The notes under the pieces were generated by a model, which saw only the letters and a program-made list of their open reading frames with translations, made no database searches and had not been told where the DNA came from. From Cordilura impudica (Eukaryota; Arthropoda; Insecta; Diptera; Scathophagidae): a stretch of 64,000 nucleotides of DNA. The first letter of the stretch is position 1; each line of letters starts with the position of its first letter. Below are positions 45,967-58,500 of the stretch, in pieces. The stretch is from positions 188,789,253 to 188,853,252 of the forward strand of contig OY821519.1 of the NCBI GenBank assembly GCA_963682025.1, given 5' to 3'. Made by a program: the position numbers and the translations under genes.

Positions 45967-46454
45967 GCTGCGTTCACACTATGTGTTTTGCTTGTGTTTT
46001 TCTTATTGTTTTAGCACATGCAATTTGTACACATAGTGTGAACCCTTTCAAAAACTGTTTATGTACAACACATTTGGCAAAACATATGTAAATTTTTCAA
46101 TTAGAGCAGGTTCTACTTTGGCATGACAACCATATTAAAATACAATACTGCTTGTGGCGAAAGAAAAACAGAGTAAATTATAAAGATAAATATTGAAAGA
46201 AAAATAAATTGTTTAATATTAATTAACAATTAAAAAATATAAAAAATATATTACTTTATTTTTAACAATAACTTTTTGTAAATTCACAAATTAAATCAGC
46301 TGTTGTTTACATTTAGAGGTTATGTCATACGGAAATACATATGTACGTTTGATCGCAAAATGATGAATTGTATGTAAAACGCCAATTTTGCGTTTACGTA
46401 TGGATCGTAAAACTGAATTTACATATGGAAAATACACATAGTGTAAACACACCT
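45967..46454. mobile_element. 488-bp TTAA-flanked MITE
   Basis: The left end GCTGCGTTCACACTATGTG and the right end read inward (AGGTGTGTTTACACTATGTG) match with three substitutions. TTAA flanks both ends (45963-45966 and 46455-46458), which fits a piggyBac-like TTAA duplication. The left end forms an extra hairpin: GTTCACACTATGTGT near 45971 and ACACATAGTGTGAAC near 46030. Confidence 0.7.
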
Positions 46455-46458
46455 TTAA

Positions 46459-47494
46459 TTGTGTAAATTTTAAATGCACATCTAACCATATCAAAAAGAT
46501 GAATTAAACAGAATTGCAAAAATATTTTTTTTATAATATCTGTATGTTTTTTATATTATTCTTATGTAATTCTCATGATATTTTTATCTTATTTTTTATT
46601 TTTACATAATTGAAATTGTACAAATTAAAAATAAATTTTAAAAAAAGTAGTGTAGGGAAAAAAGGGAATTTTTTTCATAAGCGTAGAGATTTCTGAAAAA
46701 ATCTCCTGGCATCACTAGTACCTATTAAAAAACAATGTAAAAATTCACAAGACAACGCGACATAGACTTGCTTTGTTCAAAAGCTTCAATAAGACTGAAT
46801 GAAATTGTTGCTTACTTTACTCTTTGGTGAGTATTTTCATTTTTGTTCGGCTGCATACATATAAGAAGCCAATTTGAGTTCGGTTTACTCGTGCTGCTAT
46901 GCATATGTTTGTGTGTTAACAAAAATATGCGATATCCCAGTCATCATTTCGAAGATTGTTTTAACAAAAAATACCTTACTGTGTCTTCTTCGAGCACTTT
47001 TGATAATTAAAAACTGCTTAATCACATGCGCTATTAGAAAAAGACTAGATAATGATTTTTGCTTTCTCTTAGAAAGTGATTTATAGAAAAATTACATTAA
47101 ATAAGACTCAAAAATGAGTCGAAACTGATTAGAAAAGCGGATAAAAAGGACTCTCAAGAAGATTCGCGGGTAACGTAATATTTAATCCCAACAAAAGAAT
47201 ATTTTGTGATCAGCAAAAGAGCGCATTTATAACTGTTTTAATAGCACATATGAGTCAAAAAGACTCTACATGATCATTTATTGCATAAAATGCTTACTGG
47301 GATTTTATTCACTATCTGTAGAAACAGGTTTTTTAAGTAAAACAAATCTGCATACAATTTCAATTCTATTTCGTTCACAATGATACGATCAGTTTGTTTA
47401 CTAGCTACTAGTAAAATAAGAAAATAGTATTATAATACAGCGTAATGATGAATTGTACTTCTCAATTAGTTTATTTTTAATGTGCCATAAGAAG
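46459..47494. other. AT-rich interval, no gene
   Basis: No supported feature. Small frames lack domains. Near 47106-47125, ACTCAAAAATGAGTC is a short palindrome. Confidence 0.45.
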
Positions 47495-47765
47495 TTCGGT
47501 TTGTGCTAAGAAAAGCATGAATATATGTTTCCCAGGGCGAAGCTTCATCATTGCACTATGATTGAGTTGAGCTCCGCGACTATTCATAATGTGAATAGCT
47601 CGTGTCAAAAATTTTTGGTAGTTGGGAATGGCGTTTGTGTTAAGAAAAGCATAAACGCATGTTTCCCAGGGCAAGGCTCGATCATTGCACATTGATTGAG
47701 CTGAGCTCCGCGGTTATTCTTAATGTGGATAACTGTTGAAACAAAATTTTCGGAATGGCGTTTGC
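47495..47765 (+). repeat. Two diverged tandem units of about 135 bp
   Basis: GCTAAGAAAAGCATGAA at about 47506 and GTTAAGAAAAGCATAAAC at about 47640 begin matching segments that share TGTTTCCCAGGGC, ATCATTGCAC, TTGAG.TGAGCTCCGCG and TTC.TAATGTG. The family is unrecognised. Confidence 0.75.
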
Positions 47766-48092
47766 CTCCGTCCCGACATTAAATAACAAAGTTTAAAAAT
47801 TTATTTTAATTAACATCTTTTTTTAACATCTGACAAAAAATAGTATTTTTCTAAACAACAATTTTTATTACAGGGTAAATAAATATTTTATGGCTTACCT
47901 ACCTACCTACTACTTTTGAAAGCAAGTATGCAGGGTTTATACATGTACTAAAAATACAACTCTTAAAACCATACTATTTTTTCAACTCTAAAAATTTCAG
48001 AATTTTGTAAAAATAAAATACCGATTTATTTTAATATGCGCTTATTATGGATATACATACATATACAAAATATATGAATATTATTTATAGTA
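47766..48092. other. AT-rich flank of the mariner element
   Basis: HLE2-like body sequence (GCGCTTATTATGGATATACA at about 48037, compare GCAGTTATTATGGATATACA at 983) leads to TA at 48091-48092, the target of the mariner insertion. Confidence 0.5.
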
Positions 48093-49398
48093 ACGGGTGA
48101 TTTTTTTGAGGTTAGGATTTTCATGCATTAGTATTTGACAGATCACGTGGGATTTCAGACATGGTGTCAAAGAGAAAGATGCTCAGTATGCTTTGACATT
48201 TCATCATGAATAGACTTACTAACGAGCAACGCTTGCAAATCATTGAATTTTATTACCAAAATCAGTGTTCGGTTCGAAATGTGTTTCACGCTTTACGTCC
48301 GATTTATGGTCTACATAATCGACCAAGTGAGCAAACAATTAATGCGATTGTGACCAAGTTTCGCACTCAGTTTACTTTATTGGACATTAAACCAACCACA
48401 CGAATGCGTACAGTGCGTACAGAAGAGAATATTGCGTCTGTTTCTGAGAGTGTTACTGAAGACCGTGAAATGTCGATTCGTCGCCGTTCGCAGCAATTGG
48501 GTTTGTGTTATTCGACCACATGGAAGATTTTACGCAAAGATCTTGGTGTAAAACCGTATAAAATACAGCTCGTGCAAGAACTGAAGCCGAACGATCTGCC
48601 ACAACGTCTAATTTTCAGTGAATGGGCCCTAGAAAAGTTGGCAGAAAATCCGCTTTTTTATCGACAAATTTTGTTCAGCGATGAGGCTCATTTCTGGTTG
48701 AATGGCTTCGTAAATAAGCAAAATTGCCGTATTTGGAGTGAAGAGCAACCAGAAGCCGTTCAAGAACTGCCCATGCATCCCGAAAAATGCACTGTTTGGT
48801 GTGGTTTGTACGCTGGTGGAATCATTGGACCGTATTTTTTCAAAGATGCTGTTGGACGCAACGTTACGGTGAATGGCGATCGCTATCGTTCGATGCTAAC
48901 AAACTTTTTGTTGCCAAAAATGGAAGAACTGAACTTGGTTGACATGTGGTTTCAACAAGATGGCGCTACATGCCACACAGCTCGCGATTCTATGGCCATT
49001 TTGAGGGAAAACTTCGGAGAACAATTTATCTCAAGAAATGGACCGGTAAGTTGGCCACCAAGATCATGCGATTTGACGCCTTTAGACTATTTTTTGTGGG
49101 GCTACGTCAAGTCTAAAGTCTACAGAAATAAGCCAGCAACTATTCCAGCTTTGGAAGACAACATTTCCGAAGAAATTCGGGCTATTCCGGCCGAAATGCT
49201 CGAAAAAGTTGCCCAAAATTGGACTTTCCGAATGGACCACCTAAGACGCAGCCGCGGTCAACATTTAAATGAAATTATCTTCAAAAAGTAAATGTCATGG
49301 ACCAATCTAACGTTTCAAATAAAGAACCGATGAGATTTTGCAAATTTTATGCGTTTTTTTTTAAAAAAAAGTTATCAAGCTCTTAAAAAATCACCCTT
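48093..49398 (+). mobile_element. Complete DD41D mariner-type transposon
   Basis: A 1306-bp element flanked by TA on both sides (48091-48092 and 49399-49400). The ends are ACGGGTGATTTTTTTGAG at the left and, read inward, AAGGGTGATTTTTTAAGAG at the right, about 14-17 bp of inverted repeat. It holds one intact transposase frame. The intact ORF, matching ends and clean TA duplication point to a recent insertion. It lies in an HLE2. Confidence 0.95.
48206..49291 (+). CDS. Mariner-family transposase, DD41D
   Basis: A 361-residue IS630/Tc1/mariner transposase that cuts and pastes its own element at TA sites in the nucleus. The N-terminal half has paired helix-turn-helix DNA-binding regions (about 1-60 and 85-115). 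The catalytic triad is Asp159 (ILFSDEAHFWLNG), Asp252 (WFQQDGATCHTA) and Asp294 (CDLTPLDYFLWG). There are 41 residues between the last two when the DLxPxDY motif is aligned with mariner, hence DD41D, as in rosa-like elements. The C-terminus ends MDHLRRSRGQHLNEIIFKK. The start ATG at 48206 gives the usual MNRLTNEQR opening, and the size fits the family (about 340-360). No frameshift or stop is present. An AATAAA signal at about 49318 follows the stop. Confidence 0.95.
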   Translation: MNRLTNEQRLQIIEFYYQNQCSVRNVFHALRPIYGLHNRPSEQTINAIVTKFRTQFTLLDIKPTTRMRTVRTEENIASVSESVTEDREMSIRRRSQQLGLCYSTTWKILRKDLGVKPYKIQLVQELKPNDLPQRLIFSEWALEKLAENPLFYRQILFSDEAHFWLNGFVNKQNCRIWSEEQPEAVQELPMHPEKCTVWCGLYAGGIIGPYFFKDAVGRNVTVNGDRYRSMLTNFLLPKMEELNLVDMWFQQDGATCHTARDSMAILRENFGEQFISRNGPVSWPPRSCDLTPLDYFLWGYVKSKVYRNKPATIPALEDNISEEIRAIPAEMLEKVAQNWTFRMDHLRRSRGQHLNEIIFKK

Positions 49399-50150
49399 TA
49401 TTTTGATATTGGCAACAGTAGTATGTATCAATTTGTAACATTTTGTGATGTTATAAAAATCGCAGAATATTGATATTGATTTTATATAGTTTCTTTTATT
49501 AATTAATTAACTTAAATATTACACCAAAAAATATTGATATTGATGAATTTTTATATTATTAACACAACGACCACAAAAACAACATGCACAGCTATGACAA
49601 AATACAAAATTTAGGAAAACAATATAGGAAAACGTCATATTTTTTTTTACCTTTTCAGTGATTTCTCGGCACCTATGAAACCTATTGTCATGATTTAAAA
49701 ACAGGAACCTTTTCAAGATGTTAGTGAATCATTCTCACTAAAAACAAGCGCCCTATCTGCCCTATTGAGGGCGTTATCACAAGAACACATATTCAAATCA
49801 TATTTTCTCATGACTTTTTAATTCTTCGCTCAATTCTCGGGACCAGATTAACCGATTTGGACGATTTTAAATAGCAAACTTCTCAGGATGTTAGTGAATC
49901 ATTTTTTATACCAAGGAGCACCCTAGCTATCCGATTGAAGCCGTCATCGTGATTTCCACAGACGGACAGACGGACAGACGGACAGCCGGACAGACGGACA
50001 GACGGACAGACGGACATCGTTATATCAGCTTCGCTTGTTATAAGGATCACAAATATATATATTTTATGGGGTCCAGAATTTTTTTTTCTAATTATTACAA
50101 ACGGAATGACAAACTTATATATACCCTCTGCACACTGGAGTGGAGGGTAT
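49399..50150 (+). mobile_element. HLE2 3' portion right of the mariner
   Basis: This resumes the HLE2 body interrupted by mariner. CAATTTGTAACATTTTGTGATG is shared with 30880, and ACACAACGACCACAAAAACA with other HLE2 copies. The (GACGGACA)n tract at 49960-50017 is longer than in the other copies and has one CCGGACAGAC interruption. The end is GAGGGTAT. Confidence 0.75.
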
Positions 50151-50245
50151 AAACACAGAAGAGCTCGAACCGAACCTATGCTGGAAATCCTACCTCGACA
50201 GCTCTTATGGTTCCGGAGATCATTCGTTACAATCAAATGCATCAA

Positions 50246-50688
50246 CGTTTTTATATATACGCCACGCCCCTTTGCCCACTAACAACTTTATATAGCTAAG
50301 GTCTTATTATTTCGCAAAAATATCCTTTTGTGAAAATTTCATGACGATCCTTCCAGTAGTTTAGAAGATATTACGATTTTTTATTTTTCTAAAAAGGGGC
50401 GTGGTCCCGCCCACTTTTCTTCTGGTATGTATTTCTATTCATGCTAATACCATATGTACCAAATATGACTGTTGTAGGTAAAAAAATTCCCGTGATATGA
50501 CTTTTTTAAATTTTTGGTTATATGGGCGTGGCACCGCCCCTTTGTCCAATCAAAAATTTATATAGCATATTATTCCTTCCAGAGTCACAGTAACACGCTC
50601 TGAAAATTTCAGGAAGATCGGTTCTTTGGTTTGGCCTCCTATAAAGCACAAACAAACACACATTCATTTTTATATATATAGATAGATT
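50246..50688 (+). mobile_element. CACGCCC-type element, short
   Basis: CGCCACGCCCCTTTGCCCAC, then AAAAAGGGGCGTGGTCCCGC, then GAAAATTTCAGGAAGATCGG and CAAACAAACACACATTCATT ... TATATATATAGATA. It has the same architecture and tail as the larger family members, with two to three internal CGCCC or GGGCG blocks. Confidence 0.6.
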
Positions 50689-51321
50689 GAAAGCAGATTA
50701 ATTATGATTTAAGATAAAATGGGGCGAAAAAGGGGGACTCGGTAATAAAAAAATGTATGGCTACCTTACCTGTAGATAAAAAGTGTATAAAACTTTAGAT
50801 AAATACATATTACAAAAAAATTATTTTGTATAGCAAACATTGTTAGTGGTATAAGTAAAAAAAAAAGGGGGCGGTGAAATGGGCGTGGTTCATAGTTATA
50901 TGGCGACGTTAACAGTATTAAGAGCAATATACTACCAAATAAAAAAATCCGTTGGAAGGAACAAATTTGTACAGAGAAAAAAAGTTTAAAACTTTCAAAC
51001 AAAATTTGGCGTGAAAAGGGGCGTGAAAGGGGGCGTGGCGTAAGAAATGTTTATTTCTACCTCGCCTGGAGTATAATGTGTATACAATTTGAAGTAAATC
51101 TGTTAAAAACTATATGGGAGCAATTACATAATTTTAAAAAAGTGGGCGTAAAAGTGGGCGTGGTCAAAAAAAAGTACCCTATTAATCATGCCAGAGTCCC
51201 AGTTAAATGCTGTGAAAATTTCAGGAAGATCGGTCCAGAGGTTTGGTCTCCTATAAGGTACACACAAACAAACAAACAAACAAATAAACAAACACACATT
51301 CAATTTTATATTTATAGATAT
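50689..51321 (+). mobile_element. CACGCCC-type element tail
   Basis: Repeated AAAAGGGGGCGTGG-like blocks at about 50868, 51015 and 51142, then the GAAAATTTCAGGAAGATCGG and (CAAA)n, ACACATTC tail, ending TTTATATTTATAGATAT directly against the next HLE2 start. Possibly the 3' end of the ACCCGG-type element that starts at 43013. Confidence 0.6.
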
Positions 51322-52983
51322 AACAAGTAAGAGTGTTAAATTCGGCTGTGCCGAATCTTTGATACCCTCCACCTCGGTTTGAGTCTTGATAATAAATGTA
51401 AATGAAAAAGTAAACAATTTGTTAAACTTAATACCAAATTATTTCAGCAAATTCTTTGGGTTGGTTTTCTTCTTTTCTATTATTTCGGATTTATTTCGGT
51501 GTTTGCTTTTTGGTCATCGTGGTTGCTGATCGGCATGCATTTTGGTTATATACCTATATGCATGCGTTTCCGGTTATATGACATAACTTCTCGTTTAATT
51601 TAGTTTTTGCTAATTAAATAGCTCGCCCTAACCTCCATTGCAAAGGTAATGGTTGTGTAGAGTGGCTATATGCATTAAATCGTGCTAATTGGAGATGGCT
51701 GTATAGTTTCTTTTAACTGGCCAAATATTTCTTCATTGTGGCCATATAGGTCGGATGGAGTAACAAAATAATAACCAAAAAAAAAGCTCTCTCAACTTTT
51801 TTTTTTAAATATTGCCATATTTTGAAAACATAGAGAATAAATTTATAATAATAAATAATCAAATTAGGGATGAAAAACGCAAAAAACGAAAAGTCCCAAA
51901 CATTTTAAATAAAATAATTTAATGTTATCTATATTTTCTGAAAAACTTCAAATTTTCATCCAAAAAAAATTGTGAAAATTTATATATAAAAAATAACATT
52001 CTCATAAAATTACGTTTACTTATGTAACAATTTTTATGTTAGCAATTCTTAAATATCATTTGAGGTTTTCTTAAATTCATTGAATTTAAATTAATATCGA
52101 CAAATCTGTTTTTCTATTTATTTAAATTGTAAAGGAGTGGCATCTCTGTCAAAATAAGCGAAAAACACAAAGAATAGAAAAAAACAAATTACTTCGTGTT
52201 TGGCAGGATGATTTTATGTTTATGTTTAATATCTTTATTTTTTTTACTAATATTTCTGTTTATTTATTTGAAAATGAAATAATGAATTGAATATGCTATT
52301 TAATTTTTTTATTTATATAAAAAAGTTTTTTAATTAAAGCAAAATATTTTCACTATATCATGATTTTTATTTATGTATGACGACATTTCAACCTAAAAAT
52401 TTAAGTTTTTATCGATTGGATAAACAACACAAAAATGGTTGTCGTTTAGATAACAACAACAGCTGACTTTAACAATAGCGAATATCGTTTCAAAATTTTA
52501 CTGATAATTTTTCAATTTTCTTTTTTTTTACAATTCGACTATCGTTAAAAGAAGTTACTGAATCGCGGTACTGAAAAGTTATTAATATCTCCTGAATGGC
52601 AATATTTTTTTTAAATGTAAACATTTTTAAATGTAAAGATATTTCTAAATTTAAAATTATTATTTCCGACGTTTTGATATGATTTTCTGAAACTCAATTA
52701 ATATTTTCTAATTTATAATTGGAAATTTTATTTTCAGTTTTTATTATAATTGATAGTTTCTTAAATTTGAATGGAAAATTTAAAAAGTGAAATTTTGTAT
52801 TTATGTGAATAATAATGCTTTATTAATTATAAACAATTCTTAAAAATTAGATGTAATCGCAATCAGATATTTTATAGGTAAAGCAGAATAATAATTCTAT
52901 ATAACTATGTAGAACTGTTTTGTAAGCAAAAAACTCATTGACGAACTCGGTAACTCTATTTTGTAAAGACAACAAAAAGTTAA

Positions 52984-53558
52984 CCCCCCAATCTCACATC
53001 ACACTGAAATTGTAAAATCGTTGTGTACGTATTATCAACGAAAAATTGTTCGAATTAGTCGAATCCATCGCCATTAAATTTTATGCTCAAACATCTGACT
53101 GCAATCTCATTTTTAAAATGTTGTCGAAGCGTAAACTTGAAAACATTTGTATACTTCTCTCTCTTATTTTATTTTAAGTAGAGTTACCAAGTTTATTATA
53201 CAGGCACATGTTTGAGGGAAAATGTTTACATTTATTATTATTAGTATTATTTTAATAATAGTTAATAATATTTATGCTCTATAATTAACAAACTTGCGTT
53301 TTTGTATGCGCATTTCAAAAAATAAATCATTATAATAGATTTAACAAGTTAAAACTTTAATTACAATTTTACAGAATCCAGTAAATTTGCATTAAATTTA
53401 TAACAGGGTAACATTAATCATCGTTAGTGTCTGCCACTATTCGCACGAAAAATTTGGTGCCATTAGTGTGACCACTGCGGAAAATGTGTGTGTATTAGTA
53501 AAAAAAATGTGAGTGTATTGAGTTTTTCGAACTTGCAGTGTGATGTGAGATTGGTGGG
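52984..53558. mobile_element. 575-bp MITE (TAA duplication), second copy
   Basis: Same element and same position inside the HLE2 unit as 26893-27467. It moved as a passenger rather than by its own transposition. Confidence 0.85.
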
Positions 53559-54049
53559 TAATATGCCAAACTTATGTTCATATTTGTAAAAGAATAATGA
53601 AAAAACGTATGAAATAAAAGACCAACCCGTGTATACTCTTAACATTGTTCTGTATGATATCTAGTTGAAAATATTAACATTCATGTTAAAATAGAAATAA
53701 CTATTGCAAAGCTAATTAGAACAAACAAAAATTATGACGGCATCTACTGTGGCATAGTCACGCTGAGCAAAATGAAGTGACACTCTGTTATACAAAAGAA
53801 ATGTATTTTCCCCACAACAAAATACTGCAGAATTTTATGTAAATAAAATAACCGATTTATTTCTAACATGCAGTTACTATGAATATACATACATACATAT
53901 ATATAATATATGTACATTATTTGTATTATTTAATATGTGTATGTATGTATATTTAAATATTACACACAAAAAATACAACATCAAACGTTATTTTTGTGTT
54001 TTTCTCTTTAAATAAATTAATACATAAATTTTTTTGCTAAATTTACATT

Positions 54050-54663
54050 TGGGCAATTCACAACAGGTGTTGTATATTGTATGTTGTATTGAAATACACA
54101 ATACAATCATTTGTTGTGAACACTCAGTTGTATTTTCATATTGTAAAACGCTTTCTTTAGTAATTTTCGATCCAACGAGGAAAGATCGCTTCGTCGCTTC
54201 TGCTATTTTGTATAAGAGAAAACACTTGTCAGTGTTTGCTTTTTGGTCGTGAGATGTACCCTGGAGTTTTAGTTACGTACCTCTTGCATTTTAATTTATA
54301 ATGAAAAAAAAATGTTAAATGTTTTGGTTGGTACTGAAAGAGAAAATACATACTAAAAATATAAACATTAATTTTTATATAAATAAACTTATCGATGTAT
54401 TTGCGTTATTTGCCATATTTTATTTTATAATTATTTATGCTGATAATATTCTATGTATTTGTTTTTTCTTTTTCATAAAAACTGGCATTCACTTGGAACT
54501 GATATGTTATGATACAATATACAACATTTACTAAACATAGCAAATGAAGTTGGATCGTGTATCAGATTTTTCAGTAAAAATTACCAACAACAATTTTACA
54601 CTATTGTAAAGTGATACACGATACAAGAGATACAACGATACATTACCCATTGTGAATTGCCCA
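54050..54663. mobile_element. 614-bp MITE (ATT duplication), second copy
   Basis: Same element and position inside the HLE2 unit as 27959-28572. Confidence 0.85.
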
Positions 54664-55532
54664 ATTGTTTTTTTTATTAACAACTAGGTATTTTAGCATT
54701 ATTTGCTTTAGATGTTGGTGAATTTTTACTCCCTTTATATTAACTCGTAGTGTCTGCTTGTCGAAAAAATTTTGGATCGATTTTAACCACTTTCCCGTGA
54801 CCCAATCGATCTGAAATTTTGCAGGCAGGCTTGTGGCAATGACAGAAATGATCTAACATATTTTTTTAGTGATGCCAAAACAATGGAAACTTTTAAATTT
54901 TTCTACCAGAGTTGATAAAAAAAATGTACAAAGGGTTTGTTTTTGTTATATTATTACCATAACGACCACAAAAACAACAAGTCCAGCTATGAAAACAATG
55001 CAACATTTAGAATAACAACAAGAACAATATAGAAATATCATGTTTTTCATTTTTTTTTACTTTTTCAGAGATTTCCCTGGACCTGTTCCACCGATTTTAA
55101 TGATTTTTGAAGTAGAAATCTTTCCATGAATTTGGTGAATCATTCTCACTAAAAATGATCACTGTAGCTGCACTATTGAGGGCGTGATCGTGACAAGAAC
55201 AACATAGAAAATTATTTTTTTTTCAAGACTTTTTTAGTTCTTCATTCAAATCTCGGGCCCTAATCGACCGATTTGGACGATTTTAAATAGCAAATTTCTC
55301 AGGATGTTAGTGAATCATTTTTATGTCAATGAGTACCCTAGCTGCCGGATTGATGCCGTCATCGTGATTTCCACAGACGGACAGACGGACAGACGGACAT
55401 CGCTATATCAACTCCGGTTGTTATAAGGATCTCAAATATATAAATTTTATGGGGTCCAAAATTTTTTTTCTAATTATTACAAACGGAATGACAAACTTAT
55501 ATATACCCTCTGCACACTGGAGTGGAGGGTAT

Positions 55533-58500
55533 AACAACTCTACAACAGCAACAATGAGTCATATGTTTTTCAAATAGGAAAAAACTGTTTATGTGTTAGT
55601 TTCGGTCATTCCCCAGTATGCATTGAAATATTATTTCGCCAATGTTGGAGAAAAGTTAAGTTCTTAAATTGATGTCAAATGTAATTCTCAACTTGGGTTG
55701 AACAATTTTTCTCCTTGTTTGCTTTCAACTTGACATCAAGTTGAGACTTAACATTTTTTCCAATCTTTGAGAAACATTTTTACTCTCAATTGGATATCCA
55801 ACACTTTTCTCCACTTGAGACCAAACATTTTTTCAACTTGAATACGATTTGTGTTAAGTCTGAGATATTATTTAAATATGTCATAAATAATAAATTAAAT
55901 TAAAAAATGCCAAAAAAGTACAAATAAATCATTGATATATTTTTAATTATTTCTGCTTTTTGTCAAATTTTTCAAAAAATGTACAACTAATTAATTCATT
56001 TATTTTTAATTCTAGATTTTAAAAAATGTACATAATATGTACATTTAATGTTAAATATGTACATAGTAATGTTAAATATATAATGAAATTAAATTGAAAA
56101 TTGAAACATTAAAAAAAGTAATTGTTTTCATTTCTAAAATTAGTATAATATTTTTTAATATGGCAATTCCGTACCTTCCATTTGATACCGATTGGAAATA
56201 TTTCTTTGCTATCAAGTTGAGAATCACAAATTTCTCAATTTGATAACTATGAAAATCGCCATATAAAAAATGTGCCTTTTAAGTTGAGAAGACTATATTC
56301 GAACTATTGAGGGCATTTGAGAATTAACGTTGGAGATTTGAAAAATGTATTTGATCTCAAATGCACCTCAACTTGATAGCAAACAAAAATGTTTAGTGGG
56401 ACATTTATTGTAGGGTCGTTTGCACACACACAAAAAATAGAAAATAAATTGTCAATAAGCAAAGCAAGTGGCTTCGAAATTCGATGATGCCAGTTAATCA
56501 TTTTTTGTTCACGCGGAATTTATAATTGGAGGAATTTTTTTTCTCGAGAAATGTATTTTCCGTGAGAAAGAAATTCCTTGAGAATATTCATAATTGGGAT
56601 GAATAACTTTTAATTGGAACTTTTTAGTCAGAATAAATCATAATTCTAGTTAGATATTGGTTAATATTTAATTAGAAAAAATATTGTGGTGGCATCTACG
56701 CAATTATTGAGGCAGTCACGGAAAAATTAAATGCAAGTCTGTTTTTTTTAATATAACAAAAATGGATTTTCCCTTTAACAAAATATGGCAGAATTCTTTA
56801 TAAATGAAATGCAAAATGGAAAATCAATTTTGTGCTAATTCTTAACAAAATTAATAATATATATATATATATATTATTATATTTATTAATATTTGTAATT
56901 TTATTTGACACAATTTCACACACAGTTTTACAGATCAACTGATTTAGAAGTTTTCTGTTTTTGAAACAGTAGTGCCAATTTGTAATATTTTGTGATGTAA
57001 TGAAAATCGCAGAATAATAAGTTAATACACAATAAAAAATATTAAATTTTTAAGTTTTATATACATATTGCAATAAAGAAACTTTGGTAAATTTACACTG
57101 AAGATGGTCAGAAATGAATGAGAAAAAATATATAGGCATTTTAGAAAAGCACATTTAATATTAAACTTTATGCACAAAATATATGGGTTTTTGTTGTTTC
57201 GAATTTAACTGTGGCTCTAAGTGAAAAGTTTTAGACCGATCGTATATTACATCTTGAGGATCCTCACCTAATATTTTCAAATATTTTAAATTCTTTTTAA
57301 CTCATTTAACCTCATTACGAAAATAGTAAAACAGTAAATATGGAAAATCCACGCACCTCAAAAAATTGTTTTCTATGAAATAAATTAAAGACATTTCATA
57401 TTATACAATTTTCTTTCAAAAATGTATCAATTATTGCAAATTTGAAATTTGACATATAGTATTTGTACATATATTTGTATAGATTTCGCAGTATGAAAAG
57501 AACTATTATTTCTTTATTTAGAATATATGTAAGTATTGCTCGCAAAAAAATGCAACATCATGCATGAAACACATAGACGACTGCTGCCAGCAGCATTTGT
57601 AGTCGTATAGTTAGCTACTTGATTTTTCTGAATACGACAGCAACATATAATACAAATGCATTTTGATTTAAATATACAATTACTTTTACTTATTTAAAAT
57701 GTATTAGTATAACGTAAAAATAAATAAACAAATTAATTTAACCCCTTTTGATTATTAATGGAATTATAGCCTTTCATTTTGCGATTTTTTTTTTAACAAA
57801 ATAAAATATTTCATAGCACTAATTTCTTTTACATATTTTGTTATATTGTCAACACTATTTTTGTTTTGTAGCCAACAAAACACACTTGCAGTTTTTTTTT
57901 TTCTATTTGAAGAACATATGACTGCCATTGTTGATGTTGTAGAGTTGTTTTTTTTTTTTTGATTTTGTTTCGTTAACTCTTTTGTATTAAAGCACCTCCA
58001 ATATATGTATCCATTTTAGTTTGCAAATTCAGTATATTTATAATTTATTACTTACAGCAAAAAATAATAGAAACAATTTTATCAGTTATGCTTACGAAAC
58101 TATATAAATAGACTTGAAGTTGGCTGCAAAAGCAGTAGCCTGTGTAAAGAACAAGTTAGCGACATGTAACTGTTACGTAACGTGTCAGCCTTTTTTTCAC
58201 ATGAAAAGTATTGGGACGTTCCGGTTACGTTCGGTAACTGTTTTAAATGATTTTCATGTAAAAAAAAGCAACTGACTCGTTACGATTACGGGTAGAAAAC
58301 ATTGACCTTTTATATGTATTATAATGCTATGAATGCATTTATCTTTATTTTATTTTATTTATATATTCTTTTTTTTTGTATTGTATATTATTTTTTTTTA
58401 TTATTATTACTATTTCATTTAATTATTTTTTTCTTTAAATAAATTAATACATAAAAATTTGTTTTTTAAATTATTGGTGAACTTTTACTCCCTTTACTTA

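Larger units (their letters stand above)
43714..50150 (+). mobile_element. HLE2 element, older copy with nested insertions
   Basis: The 5' end is AACAAGTAAGAGTGTTAAAT with the palindrome ATTCGGC-TAT-GCCGAAT and ATACCCTCCACC. The 3' end is a diverged HLE2 tail (GACGGACAGACGG run at 49960-50017, hairpin ending GAGGGTAT at 50150). Between them lie a hAT relic, a TTAA-flanked MITE, a tandem repeat and the mariner element. Its tail is more diverged than those of the two long HLE2 units, so it is older. Confidence 0.75.
43013..51321 (+). mobile_element. ACCCGG-type element shell with nested insertions
   Basis: It begins CTAGCTGGACCCGGCAAACG. The tail at 51200-51321 has AAAATTTCAGGAAGATCGGT, CAAACAAACACACATTCAAT and TTTATATTTATAGAT. 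Other family members have the same start and end pattern (CTAG...ACCCGG, TATAGAT). The interior is interrupted by an HLE2 (43714-50150), and the right part holds two CACGCCC-type tails. Whether 43013-43713 and 50151-51321 are one element or two is an inference. Copy 1 shows the empty site AATAAA/TATAAAAAC at 8834/8835. Confidence 0.55.

Noticed and set aside
46874..47086. 70-codon frame near 46.9 kb as a small gene
   Set aside because: No homology, no splice or codon evidence, and it lies inside the old HLE2 body between insertions.
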